From Actinoplanes oryzae (GTDB lineage Bacteria > Actinomycetota > Actinomycetes > Mycobacteriales > Micromonosporaceae), in the NCBI RefSeq assembly GCF_030757795.1, contig NZ_JAUQWH010000037.1:1-63049 (forward strand): a stretch of DNA of 63,049 nt, written 5' to 3'. How positions within the stretch are numbered: the stretch's first letter is position 1; every line of letters begins with the position of its first letter. Both the position numbers and the translations under genes were made by a program. Shown here one piece after another: positions 8,083 to 16,036 of this stretch. The notes beneath the pieces are model-generated. The model saw nothing but the letters and a program-made list of their open reading frames with translations, ran no database searches and was not told where the DNA came from.

Positions 8083-9912
8083 TCAGAGTCCGGCGCGGTC
8101 GTGCTTGACGCGGTACATCGCGGCGTCGGCCTCGCGGAGGAGGCGGTCGGGGTCGTCGGCGGGGCCGGTGGCGATGCCGATGCTGGCGCCCACGGCGAGG
8201 AGGGTGCCGGAGATTTCGACCGGGGTGGTCATCACGTGGGCGAAGCCGGCGGCCAGGGTGGCGGCTCGGTCGGCGCCGCCGGTGCGGAGCAGGACGGCGA
8301 ACTCGTCGCCGCCCAGGCGGACGGCCAGGTCGTCCGGGGCCAGGGGGACGCGGAGGAGGTCGGCGACGCGGACCAGGAGTTCGTCGCCGGCGTGGTGGCC
8401 GTGGCGGTCGTTGACCTGCTTGAAGCCGTCCAGGTCGAGGACGAGGACGGCGACTTCGGCGGGGCCGGCCTGGTGGAGGCGTTCGGCGAGGAGGGTGCGG
8501 TTGGCCAGGCCGGTGAGCTGGTCGTGGGTGGCCTCGTGGCGGAGCTGGTCCTGCAGGAGGCGGGACTCGGTGACGTCGCGGGCGTTCCAGACGACGCCGC
8601 GGACGCTGCGGTTGGCAGTCAGGTCGGCGCCGACCAGATCCAGCCAGCGGTAGGTGCCGTTGTCGTGGCGGACGCGGACCTGGGCGCTGGCGTCGGCTCC
8701 CGGGGTGGCCGCCAGGGCGGCGCGCAGGTCGAGGAAGTCGGCGTAGTCGTCGGGGTGGATGCGGTGGTCCAGGCCGGTGCCCTCGAGGCCGGTGCCGAGG
8801 ATGCGGTCGGCGGCGGGGCTCGCGTACCTGATGAAGTCGCCTGGGGCGACGACCAGGGTGACGTCGGAGGCGTGCTGGACCAGCGAGCGGAACCATTCCT
8901 TCTGCTCGTGGAGCTCGGCCATGCTGCGGTCGAGGCTGTGCAGGAGGCGGTCGTTGTCGGTGAAGGCGACCAGCTGGCGGGCCAGGACCACGGCGGTGAT
9001 CACGATGACGCCCACGGCCACGCCCCAGGTGCGCAGGTCCGCGTCGGCCTTGGGGAGGGCGGCGAGCAGGAGCGCCTCGGCGGCCAGGACGGCCAGGTAG
9101 GGGGTGCGGGCGTAGCGGGCGCGGCGCTCGACCGTGCGGCCCACGCCGCGGGCCCGGATGCGCACCTCCTGCATGCGCAGGCTCGCGGGCACCAGGATGC
9201 ACGGCAGCACCTGCAGCAGCACGGCGACCCGGTGGTCGGAGGCGGAGCTGAAGACCAGCCCGAGGGACGTGCCCAAGGCGGTCAGGGCGACGCCGGCGCT
9301 GCCGACCACGCCGGCGGACAGGTTGAACGGCGCCGGGTCGCTGTAGACCAGCTTGAGCACGCCGAACACCACGACGAGCATGACGGCGGTGCTCGCCGCG
9401 GCCAGGTAGCGGTCGGCGACGCCGCCCTCGCTCAGCTGCGGGGCGAGGGAGAAGTACCAGAGGAAGACCGCGACGCCCAGCAGGACGGTCACCGTGTCGA
9501 GCCCGAGGCGCAGGCGTTCGCGGCCGACGGCGCCCAGCGGGTGCCGCAGCATCGTGACGACCATGATCGACATGCCGGTGGCGACCATGGCGGTCTGCAC
9601 GACGCTGACCTCCGTACGGGCGGGGTCGAGCAGCACCAGCACGGTCTGGAAGCCGTCCCCGGTGACGCAGAGCACCATGGTGACCTGCAGTGCCCGCCAG
9701 AAGCGCAGCGAGAAGCGCTGCCCGGTGCTGAGCCGCGCCAGGCGCCGGCCCGACCACAGCATCAGCAGGTCCAGGCCCGTCTGGACCAGCCACGACGAGC
9801 CCAGCGGCGCCGGACCGGACAAGAACCACGGCACGCACGCCACGGCGAGGGCGATCAGGCCGAGCAGCCAGGGGTCGCGCAGGTACGAGTACCTGCCGGT
9901 GTGCTGCCCCAT
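8083..9912 (-). CDS. Membrane PAS-GGDEF diguanylate cyclase
   Basis: A 609-aa protein. ATG 9912 is chosen because GGACAGGAG sits 6 bases upstream, although the frame is open to 10014. About nine hydrophobic segments fill residues 10-300. A short coiled linker leads to a PAS domain (about 335-445, with FIRYASPAADRILG) and a GGDEF domain with LDLDGFKQVNDRHGH and an intact RLGGDEF active site. No RxxD inhibitory site precedes GGDEF, so product feedback is not expected there. The enzyme would make c-di-GMP from GTP in response to a membrane or PAS-bound signal. It carries the same sigma-28-like promoter as the two chemoreceptors, linking it to motile-cell expression. It is divergent from the LLM oxidoreductase. 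Confidence 0.94.
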   Translation of the reverse strand: MGQHTGRYSYLRDPWLLGLIALAVACVPWFLSGPAPLGSSWLVQTGLDLLMLWSGRRLARLSTGQRFSLRFWRALQVTMVLCVTGDGFQTVLVLLDPARTEVSVVQTAMVATGMSIMVVTMLRHPLGAVGRERLRLGLDTVTVLLGVAVFLWYFSLAPQLSEGGVADRYLAAASTAVMLVVVFGVLKLVYSDPAPFNLSAGVVGSAGVALTALGTSLGLVFSSASDHRVAVLLQVLPCILVPASLRMQEVRIRARGVGRTVERRARYARTPYLAVLAAEALLLAALPKADADLRTWGVAVGVIVITAVVLARQLVAFTDNDRLLHSLDRSMAELHEQKEWFRSLVQHASDVTLVVAPGDFIRYASPAADRILGTGLEGTGLDHRIHPDDYADFLDLRAALAATPGADASAQVRVRHDNGTYRWLDLVGADLTANRSVRGVVWNARDVTESRLLQDQLRHEATHDQLTGLANRTLLAERLHQAGPAEVAVLVLDLDGFKQVNDRHGHHAGDELLVRVADLLRVPLAPDDLAVRLGGDEFAVLLRTGGADRAATLAAGFAHVMTTPVEISGTLLAVGASIGIATGPADDPDRLLREADAAMYRVKHDRAGL

Positions 9913-9939
9913 GAAGCTCCTGTCCTCCGCGTCCTCCTG

Positions 9940-9967
9940 CCATCGGCGGCAATCACCCCGACCTGAG
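9940..9967 (-). promoter_or_regulatory. Sigma-28/FliA-like promoter of diguanylate cyclase gene
   Basis: On the minus strand: CTCAG (9967-9963), 15 bases, GCCGATGG (9947-9940), ending 27 bp before the start codon at 9912. Element order and spacing equal those of the two chemoreceptor promoters in this window. From memory, flagellar promoters described in motile-spore Actinoplanes have the form CTCA-N15/17-GCCGA, which this copy fits best. Confidence 0.55.
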
Positions 9968-9985
9968 CGAACTAGGATCATGCCC

Positions 9986-11014
9986 ATGAGTGACGTCGAG
10001 TTCGGCCTGGACACCTTCGGTGACGTGACAGCGGGCCCGGACGGTGAGCCCCTGCCCTACGCCAAGGTCATCCGCAACGTCGTCGAGCAGGCCGTCCTCG
10101 CCGACGAGCTGGGCATCGACGCCTTCGGGCTCGGTGAGCACCACCGCGACGACTACGCCGTGTCCTCCCCCGAGGTCGTACTCGCCGCGATCGCAGCCCG
10201 CACCCGCCGCATCAAGCTCGGCACCGCGGTCACCGTCCTCAGCTCCGACGACCCCGTACGCGTCTACGAGCGCTTCGCCACCCTCTCGGCCCTCGCCCAC
10301 GGCCGCGCCGAGATCACCCTGGGCCGCGGATCGTTCACCGAGTCATTCCCGCTGTTCGGCTACGACCTGGCCGACTACGAGCAACTCTTCGCCGAGAAGG
10401 CCGACCTCATGGCCGAGCTGCTCACCGAGAAGCCGGTCACCTGGCAGGGCACCGTCCGCCCGCCCCTGACCAACCAGCAGGTCTACCCCAAGACCGAGGC
10501 CGGCCACATCCCCACCTGGATCGGCGTCGGCGGCAGCCCCGAATCGGTCGTCCGCGCCGCCCAGTACGGCTTCCCGCTGGTCCTGGCCATCATCGGCGGC
10601 GAACCGGCCCGCTTCGCCCCCTACGTCGACCTCTACCACCGGGCGCTCAAGGAGTTCGGCCGCGACCCGCTGCCCGTCGCCGTCCACACCCCCGGCTTCA
10701 TCGCCGCCACCGACGAGGAGGCCAAGGAGACCCTCTGGCCCCACGCCCGCAGGTCGATCACCCGCATCGGCCGCGAGCGCGGCTGGCCGCCCCTCACCCG
10801 CGACCGCTTCGAGGCCGACATCGCCGAGGGCGCCTGGCACGTCGGCTCCCCCGCCACCGTCGCCGCCAAGATCGCGAAGACCGTCAAGGCCCTGGGCATC
10901 CAGCGCTTCGACCTCAAGTACTCGCACGGCACCCTCCCGCACGAGGACCTGATGACCGCGATCCACCTGTACGGCACCGAGGTGGTCCCCCGCGTCAAGG
11001 AGCTGCTGGCGTAG
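9986..11014 (+). CDS. LLM-class flavin-dependent oxidoreductase (luciferase-like)
   Basis: A 342-aa protein; ATG 9986 lies 8 bases after AGGA, better than ATG 9980. The sequence shows the bacterial luciferase-like TIM barrel: FGLDTFGD at the first strand, DAFGLGEHHRDDY (with the conserved EHH of FMN-binding members), LGTAVTVLSSDDPVR and the phosphate-binding ITLGRGSF, followed by IPTWIGVGGSPESV. These enzymes use FMNH2 supplied by a partner reductase, or F420 in some actinobacterial branches. The EHH variant belongs to the FMN-type group often annotated only as LLM-class oxidoreductase. It is monocistronic, with a bidirectional terminator behind it. Substrate unknown. Confidence 0.88.
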   Translation: MSDVEFGLDTFGDVTAGPDGEPLPYAKVIRNVVEQAVLADELGIDAFGLGEHHRDDYAVSSPEVVLAAIAARTRRIKLGTAVTVLSSDDPVRVYERFATLSALAHGRAEITLGRGSFTESFPLFGYDLADYEQLFAEKADLMAELLTEKPVTWQGTVRPPLTNQQVYPKTEAGHIPTWIGVGGSPESVVRAAQYGFPLVLAIIGGEPARFAPYVDLYHRALKEFGRDPLPVAVHTPGFIAATDEEAKETLWPHARRSITRIGRERGWPPLTRDRFEADIAEGAWHVGSPATVAAKIAKTVKALGIQRFDLKYSHGTLPHEDLMTAIHLYGTEVVPRVKELLA

Positions 11015-11021
11015 TGCCGAA

Positions 11022-11055
11022 ACCCCGCCGGCTGCTCGACGGCAGCCGACGGGGT
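11022..11055. terminator. Bidirectional terminator between convergent genes
   Basis: ACCCCG-C-CGGCTGC, a 6-base loop, then GCAGCCG-A-CGGGGT. The stem has 13 pairs with one C/A mismatch and lies between the LLM oxidoreductase stop (11014) and the chemoreceptor stop (11072), so it can serve both strands. Confidence 0.75.
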
Positions 11056-11071
11056 CCCGGGGTCCAGGGGA

Positions 11072-12700
11072 TCAGACGCGGAACGTGCCGACCAGGCTCT
11101 GCAGCTCGGTGGACATGCGGGCCAGCTCCGAGGCCGCCCGCTGGGTGTCCGCCACGCTCTCCGTGGTCAGCCGCGTCGCCGTGGCCAGGGTGTCGATGCC
11201 CGACGCGATCTGGTTGACGCCGCCCGCGGCCTCGGTCACGCCCCGGTTCATCTCGCCGGTCGTCGCCGTCTGCTCCTCGACCGCGGCGGCGATCGTCGTC
11301 TGGTAGTCGCTGATGCGGGCGATGATGTCGCTGATCTCGCCGATGGCGGTGATGGCCGTACCCGTGTCGTTCTGGATGGCCGTGACCCGGGCGCTGATGT
11401 CCTCGGTGGCCTTGGCCGTCTCCTGGGCCAGGTCCTTGACCTCGGACGCGACCACCGCGAAGCCCTTGCCCATCTCCCCGGCCCGCGCCGCCTCGATGGT
11501 GGCGTTCAGGGCCAGCAGGTTCGTCTGCTCGGCGATGGCGGTGATCAGCTTGATGACGTTGCCGATCTCGGCGGACGACGTGCCCAGCTGGGTGACCGTC
11601 TCGTTCGCCGTGCCGGCCATGGTGACGGCGGAGCCGGCGACCTCGGCGGCCTGGTTGGCGTTCTGGGCGATCTCGCGGATCGACGCGCCCATCTCCTCGG
11701 CGCCGGCCGACACGGTGTCGACGTTGCGCGAGACCTCCTCCGCGGCACGGGCCACGGTCTGCGCCTGCACGTCCGAGTTGGCGGCGCTGTCCGCGATCTG
11801 CGAGCTCGTCGCCGACAGCTCCTCGGCGGCGGCCGCCAGCGACTGCGAGGCCGTCCCGAGCGTCTGGACCGTCTGCCGCATCGTGGCGACGGTGCCGTTG
11901 ACCTGCTGCGCCATCACGCCGACCTCGTCGCGGCTGGACACGGCGACCGTACCGGTGAGGTCGCCGTCGGCCATGCGCGCCAGCACGTCGCTGACCTCGC
12001 GCAGCGGGCGGGTGATGCGGCGCACGGTCACGAAGCCGACGAGGGCCGCGACCACGAATCCGGCGGCCAGGCAGATCAGCATGAGCGTCAGGCTGCCGCT
12101 GTAGGCCTCGCTGTTGGCGGCGTCGGCGTCCTTCGCGCTCTGCGCCTCGAAGGTCGCCAGGGCGTCGAAGGACTTGTTGATCTCGTCGCTGAGCGGTTGG
12201 ACCTCGTCGTCCCACGCCGTCTCGAAGGCGGCGCTGTCACTGCCGAGGGCAGCCGTCTTCAGCGTGCTGTCCCGGGCCTGCGCCAACTTCGCGAGGTCGG
12301 CCTTGATCGTGGCGACCGGCTCCTCCTGAGCCGCGTCGACGCCCAGCGCCGCGTAGCCCTGGATGCCCGAGACGACGAGCTGGTGCGCGGCCACCGCCTT
12401 GTCGAAGTCCTGCTGGCTCTCCGCGGTGGTCGAGTCGATGTCCGCCATGGTGAGCGAGAGCAGCTCGTCGTCGAACGCCCCTTGCGCCGAGGCGAGCGCC
12501 TGCGACGGCAGGAGGTTCTCCGCGTAGATCGCGGCTCCGTTGGCCTTCACGGTGCTCATGCCCGCGATCCCCGTGCCGGCGACCAGGCCGCCGGCCAGCA
12601 GCGCGGCCCCGACCGCCACACTGATCTTGACCCCTACCCGCAGGTTGCCGAACCAATTGGCCCCGGCCCTGCCCGCCTGCTCCCCCGCCGACTGCGCCAT
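11072..12700 (-). CDS. Methyl-accepting chemotaxis protein
   Basis: A 542-aa chemoreceptor from ATG 12700, with AAAGGA about 11 bases upstream; the frame is open further but without a better start. Layout: membrane helix about 25-48 ([17 protein letters not shown]), a ~150-residue four-helix sensor, a second membrane helix about 205-230, HAMP ([10 protein letters not shown]), then the signalling coiled coil with [18 protein letters not shown] and [17 protein letters not shown]. The signalling half is nearly identical to the receptor at 5653-7269 while the sensor halves differ, as expected for paralogues that feed one CheA-CheW array with different inputs. A sigma-28-like promoter lies upstream. 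No ligand can be assigned. Confidence 0.96.
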   Translation of the reverse strand: MAQSAGEQAGRAGANWFGNLRVGVKISVAVGAALLAGGLVAGTGIAGMSTVKANGAAIYAENLLPSQALASAQGAFDDELLSLTMADIDSTTAESQQDFDKAVAAHQLVVSGIQGYAALGVDAAQEEPVATIKADLAKLAQARDSTLKTAALGSDSAAFETAWDDEVQPLSDEINKSFDALATFEAQSAKDADAANSEAYSGSLTLMLICLAAGFVVAALVGFVTVRRITRPLREVSDVLARMADGDLTGTVAVSSRDEVGVMAQQVNGTVATMRQTVQTLGTASQSLAAAAEELSATSSQIADSAANSDVQAQTVARAAEEVSRNVDTVSAGAEEMGASIREIAQNANQAAEVAGSAVTMAGTANETVTQLGTSSAEIGNVIKLITAIAEQTNLLALNATIEAARAGEMGKGFAVVASEVKDLAQETAKATEDISARVTAIQNDTGTAITAIGEISDIIARISDYQTTIAAAVEEQTATTGEMNRGVTEAAGGVNQIASGIDTLATATRLTTESVADTQRAASELARMSTELQSLVGTFRV

Positions 12701-12763
12701 CGCGATGCGGTTCCTTTCGTCGTGGGCGCCGCCTGCTGAAGTGAGGGTCCGCGCCGACCTCCC

Positions 12764-12791
12764 GAATCGGCAGCCGGTCCCCCCGGCCAAG
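12764..12791 (-). promoter_or_regulatory. Sigma-28/FliA-like promoter of second chemoreceptor
   Basis: On the minus strand: CTTGG (12791-12787), 15 bases, GCCGATTC (12771-12764), 63 bp before the start at 12700. It has the same element order and exact spacing as the promoter before the other chemoreceptor (5570-5597). Confidence 0.55.
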
Positions 12792-12968
12792 CGTCCAGGC
12801 AGTTGCATCCCGGGAGCATCCCGCCAGGCCACGCTCTTGCACGGTGTCACACCATCGGCGCCGGCCGCGTCACAACGCCGATTCCGGCCGGATCACCACG
12901 CGTAGGGCATCCTAGGAGGCTAGTTCGGGGCGGCTCATGAACGGCGGGCGGCTGCCGAAGGGGCGTAT

Positions 12969-14573
12969 GTGGAGCGTCGCCTGGTCCCCGCGCTGCGAAT
13001 CCTGCTGCTCGGGTTCGCCCTGATCTTTCTCGCCCGGCACGTCCCGGGTCTCGGCCCGAGGCTGCCGGACTGGCTGTCGCCGCTGGGCACCGTCGGCGTG
13101 TACGTGGTCACGACCAGCATGGTCCTGCTGCGCGCCACGGTCGTGGCCGAGCAACGGGCCGCCTGGGCGTTGATCGGGGGCGGGCTGTGCGCGTACACGG
13201 CGGGCATGATCTGGTCCTGGCATCTGACGGCCGACGGCAGCACGCTGCCGTTCCCCTCGGTCTGCGACGTGGCGTGGCTGTCGTTCTACCCGCTGGCGTA
13301 CGCGGGGATCCTGATGTTCCTGCGGCGGCAGGCACCGGCGCGGCGCACCCTGCTCGACGGCGCGATCGCCGGGCTCGGCGGCGCGGCCGTGTTCTCGGCG
13401 GTGGTGGTCGACGCGCTGGTGGGCACGTCGGGCGCGGGCGGGCTTGAGCAGTACGTCGCGCTGGCCTACCCCCTGGGCGACTCGCTGCTGGTGGGCACGC
13501 TGCTCGCCCGGATGATCGTCGGCCGGTGGATCGGCGCGCCCAGCGTGCTCGTGATGGCCGGCCTCGGGACGTTCATCGTGGCGGACACCGGCTACGTGAC
13601 GCTGGGGACGATGGACGGCTACCAGCCGGGCGGGCTCGTCGATCTGCTGTACCTGGCCGGGCTGAGCCTGGTGGGCCTCGCCGCCTGGCAGCCCGCCCGG
13701 GCCCGCCCCGAGACCGCCGAGCGCAACCGGCTCGGTGTGTCGATCTGGTTCGCGTTCGGGGCGCTGGGTGTCACCCTCGTCGCCACCCGGGTGCCGCTGT
13801 CCAACGCCACCGTGACGCTGGCCGGGCTGACCCTGGTGGCCGTGGTGCTGCGGGTCATGGCCTCGTTCCGGGACCTGTCGGCGCTCGGGCAGGCGCTGCA
13901 CGACGAGGCCCGGCACGACGCGCTGACCGGGCTGGTCAACCGGCGCGGCGTCCTGGAACGCCTGACGCAGACCCTGGCGGTCCCGCGCCCGGCACCGCTC
14001 GCGCTGCTGCTGCTCGACCTGGACAAGTTCAAGGACGTCAACGACACGTACGGCCACCAGGCGGGCGACCGCCTCCTCGAGCTCGCCGCGGCGCGCCTGG
14101 TCGCGATCACGCGCGCGGGCGACGTGCTCGGGCGGCTGGGCGGGGACGAGTTCGTGCTGGCGCTGTCCGGCGACCATGTCGGCGAGCGCATGGCGGCGGG
14201 GCTGGCCACGCGGATCCGGACGGCGCTGCGGGAGCCGTTCGACCTGGGCCACGGCGTGGTGGTGACCATCGACGTGAGCGTGGGGATCGCGCTGCGGGGC
14301 GCGGGCGACGACGAGATCTCGCTGTTCCGCCGCGCCGACATCGCCATGTACGAGGCCAAGCGCGCCGGTGGCGGCCACGCCCTCCACCGCGAGAGCCCGT
14401 CACCGCGCGCGACGGACAAGACCGCCGGAGACGCGCCGGCCACGGGGGCGGGCGGCACGAGCACGGGGGCGGGCGGCACGAGCACGGGGGCGGACACGGC
14501 ACCGGCCGGCTCCCGCCCCGGACAGGGAAGGGAACCGGCCGGATCGCCGGTGGGCCCGGCAGGCCACAGCTGA
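12969..14573 (+). CDS. Membrane GGDEF diguanylate cyclase with inhibitory site
   Basis: A 534-aa protein from GTG 12969, 6 bases after AAGGGG; the overlapping ATG 12967 is in another frame. About eight or nine hydrophobic helices cover residues 8-300, without a recognisable sensor domain. The GGDEF domain follows (about 315-480), with LDLDKFKDVNDTYGH and RLGGDEF. RAGD lies exactly five residues before GGDEF, which is a proper RxxD product-inhibition site; the other two GGDEF proteins of the window lack it. The C-terminal ~55 residues are a low-complexity Gly/Thr/Ala tail encoded by 21-bp repeats. The enzyme would make c-di-GMP with feedback control. It is divergent from the second chemoreceptor; no matching sigma-28 -35 element was found for it. 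Confidence 0.93.
   Translation: MERRLVPALRILLLGFALIFLARHVPGLGPRLPDWLSPLGTVGVYVVTTSMVLLRATVVAEQRAAWALIGGGLCAYTAGMIWSWHLTADGSTLPFPSVCDVAWLSFYPLAYAGILMFLRRQAPARRTLLDGAIAGLGGAAVFSAVVVDALVGTSGAGGLEQYVALAYPLGDSLLVGTLLARMIVGRWIGAPSVLVMAGLGTFIVADTGYVTLGTMDGYQPGGLVDLLYLAGLSLVGLAAWQPARARPETAERNRLGVSIWFAFGALGVTLVATRVPLSNATVTLAGLTLVAVVLRVMASFRDLSALGQALHDEARHDALTGLVNRRGVLERLTQTLAVPRPAPLALLLLDLDKFKDVNDTYGHQAGDRLLELAAARLVAITRAGDVLGRLGGDEFVLALSGDHVGERMAAGLATRIRTALREPFDLGHGVVVTIDVSVGIALRGAGDDEISLFRRADIAMYEAKRAGGGHALHRESPSPRATDKTAGDAPATGAGGTSTGAGGTSTGADTAPAGSRPGQGREPAGSPVGPAGHS
14441..14493 (+). repeat. 21-bp in-frame tandem repeat in cyclase C-terminal tail
   Basis: CACGGGGGCGGGCGGCACGA followed by G occurs at 14441-14461 and again at 14462-14482, with a partial third copy to 14493. 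Being a multiple of three, it encodes a TGAGGTS repeat at the disordered end of the cyclase and probably arose by slippage. Confidence 0.9.
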
Positions 14574-14587
14574 GCGCCGCCGAAAGC

Positions 14588-14674
14588 GAGCCGCAACCGA
14601 ACTCCGCCGAAAGAGCGAGCCGCAACCGAGCCCCGCCGAAAGAGCGAGCCGCAACCGAGCCCCGCCGCAAGCGG
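14588..14674. repeat. Three 29-bp tandem repeats between convergent genes
   Basis: Units at 14588-14616, 14617-14645 and 14646-14674 share GAGCCGCAACCGA and CCGCCG; units 1 and 2 differ at two positions and the third diverges near its end. A unit of 29 is not a multiple of three and lies after the cyclase stop codon, so it is not coding. There are no unique spacers, so it is not a CRISPR array. Confidence 0.85.
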
Positions 14675-14711
14675 ACGGCGCCGACAGGACAGCGACCGCG
14701 CGACCGCAGGC

Positions 14712-14729
14712 GACGCTCGAGACAGCGTC
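14712..14729 (-). terminator. Possible weak terminator at the end of divIVA
   Basis: GACGCT (14712-14717) and AGCGTC (14724-14729) form a 6-bp stem with a 6-base loop that overlaps the stop codon of the DivIVA gene. The stem is short, so function is uncertain. Confidence 0.35.
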
Positions 14730-15411
14730 AGGGCTTGTTGGCCACGCTGTTGAGCTCCTCCAGCTGCTGGCCGAGGTGCTCCTTGAGGGCGCCCTGGTAG
14801 CCCTGGGCCAGCTGGCCCAGCCGGTCGATCTCGTCGAGCGCCGCGGCGCGCTTGGCCTGCAGGCTGTTGATCGCCTCCGAGTGGTTGCGGCGCGCCTCGC
14901 TCTCGACGTTGTCGGCCTTGAGCAGGGCGTCGCCGGTGATCTCCTCGGCCTTGGTGCGGGCCTCGCCCAGGATGGCGTCGGACTCGCGCTGCGCGTCGCG
15001 CATGTGCTCGTCGGCGGTGCGCTGGGCCATCATGAGCACCGGGGAGGTGCGCTCGTCGTCGCCGGAGGGCCGCGGCGGCGCGGACTGGGCGCTGGCGCGG
15101 GCCTCCTCGAGCTGGGCCTGCATGGAGCGGGCCCGGTCCTCGGCGCGGGCGCGGGCCTCGCGCAGCCGGTCGAGCTGGGCGGCGAGGTCGGCGAACTCCG
15201 AGTTGATGACCATGGTCGAGGCGGGCGAGGACGACGCCCCGCCTCCGCGCTGGACCTGGTCCTGGAGGGCGTTGTTCTCTTCGAGGAGGCGGATGAGCTC
15301 TTGTTCGACCTCGTCCAGGAAGGCGTCGACCTCCTCCTCGTCGTATCCACGCTTGCCCATCGGCGGCCTCTTGAAGGCAATGTTGTGGACGTCAGCTGGA
15401 GTGAGCGACAT
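14728..15411 (-). CDS. divIVA: DivIVA/Wag31 polar growth protein
   Basis: A 227-aa protein from ATG 15411, with AAGGAG six bases upstream. It opens with [34 protein letters not shown], split here by eye into the DivIVA N-terminal membrane-binding dimer (about 1-60). A Gly/Ser/Pro linker, a long coiled coil rich in Glu, Arg and Ala (about 75-215) and the conserved short end SVANKP follow. In actinobacteria this protein marks curved membranes at the hyphal tip, recruits the cell wall machinery and is usually essential. The usual neighbours of the dcw cluster (sepF, ylmG) are absent on either side, so this copy may be a relocated or second DivIVA. The 208 bp upstream hold no other gene. Confidence 0.9.
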   Translation of the reverse strand: MSLTPADVHNIAFKRPPMGKRGYDEEEVDAFLDEVEQELIRLLEENNALQDQVQRGGGASSSPASTMVINSEFADLAAQLDRLREARARAEDRARSMQAQLEEARASAQSAPPRPSGDDERTSPVLMMAQRTADEHMRDAQRESDAILGEARTKAEEITGDALLKADNVESEARRNHSEAINSLQAKRAAALDEIDRLGQLAQGYQGALKEHLGQQLEELNSVANKP

Positions 15412-15619
15412 CGTGCTCCTTAAATGATGTCGACAGCGGTCGGGGAATCCGAATCTTACGCAACGCTCCGGGGAACGCGACACGGGTCCGATCACGGGAG
15501 CGCACGAAGACACCGTAATCGGCCCGCGCACCCCTGTCACATTCAGTCATTCACACCTTTTGCCCCGGAAAAGCAGCGCACCGTGATGGATCAATGACGC
15601 CGGGTCAACGTGTCGGGCG

Positions 15620-16036
15620 TCACTGTCTGCTATGACCGATCTCGCGCGCGTCCCCGCCGTACCGATGGATGTGCTCTCGCATCTCGCGCGCGAAGCCCTC
15701 CGCCATGGCGAGCTGCGCCCGCAGCCGTGCGACCCGCTCGCGCGCCGCCTCGTGGAAGCCCTCCAGCCGCGCCTGTAGCACGGCCCGCTCCTCCCCGGCC
15801 GCCGTCGCCAGCGCGCCGAGGACGTCGAGCAGCTCGCGCATCTCCGCGAGAGTGAAGCCCAGCGGCTTCATCCGCTTGACGACCCGCAGCCGGTCGAGAT
15901 CGGCATCGGTGTAGAGCCGGAAACCACCCCCGCTGCGCGCCGACGGCACGATCAGCCCGGCCTCCTCGTAGTGCCGGATCGTCCGGATGCTGAGGCCCAC
16001 CCGCTCGGCCGCCTCCCCGATCTGCATGCGAGGCAT
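15620..16036 (-). CDS. MerR-family regulator coupled to sulP
   Basis: A 138-aa regulator. Residues 4-72 are the MerR winged helix: MQIGEAAERVGLSIRTIRHYEEAGLIVPSA contains the HTH, with FRLYTDADLDRLRVVKRMK as wing and second helix pair. The rest is the antiparallel dimerisation coiled coil. There is no cysteine cluster, so metal sensing as in CueR is unlikely; an organic or redox signal is more probable. ATG 16036 shares one base with the stop of the SulP gene (TGATG), so the two are translationally coupled. The 34-bp palindrome upstream of sulP is the obvious operator, giving autoregulation of the pair. Confidence 0.9.
   Translation of the reverse strand: MPRMQIGEAAERVGLSIRTIRHYEEAGLIVPSARSGGGFRLYTDADLDRLRVVKRMKPLGFTLAEMRELLDVLGALATAAGEERAVLQARLEGFHEAARERVARLRAQLAMAEGFAREMREHIHRYGGDAREIGHSRQ

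Noticed and set aside
12877..12884. A fourth sigma-28-like promoter before the cyclase at 12969
   Set aside because: GCCGATTC is present, but no CTYR element lies 15-17 bases upstream, so only half of the pattern is met.
14588..14674. CRISPR-like array
   Set aside because: The repeats are directly adjacent without unique spacers, and no cas gene is in the window.
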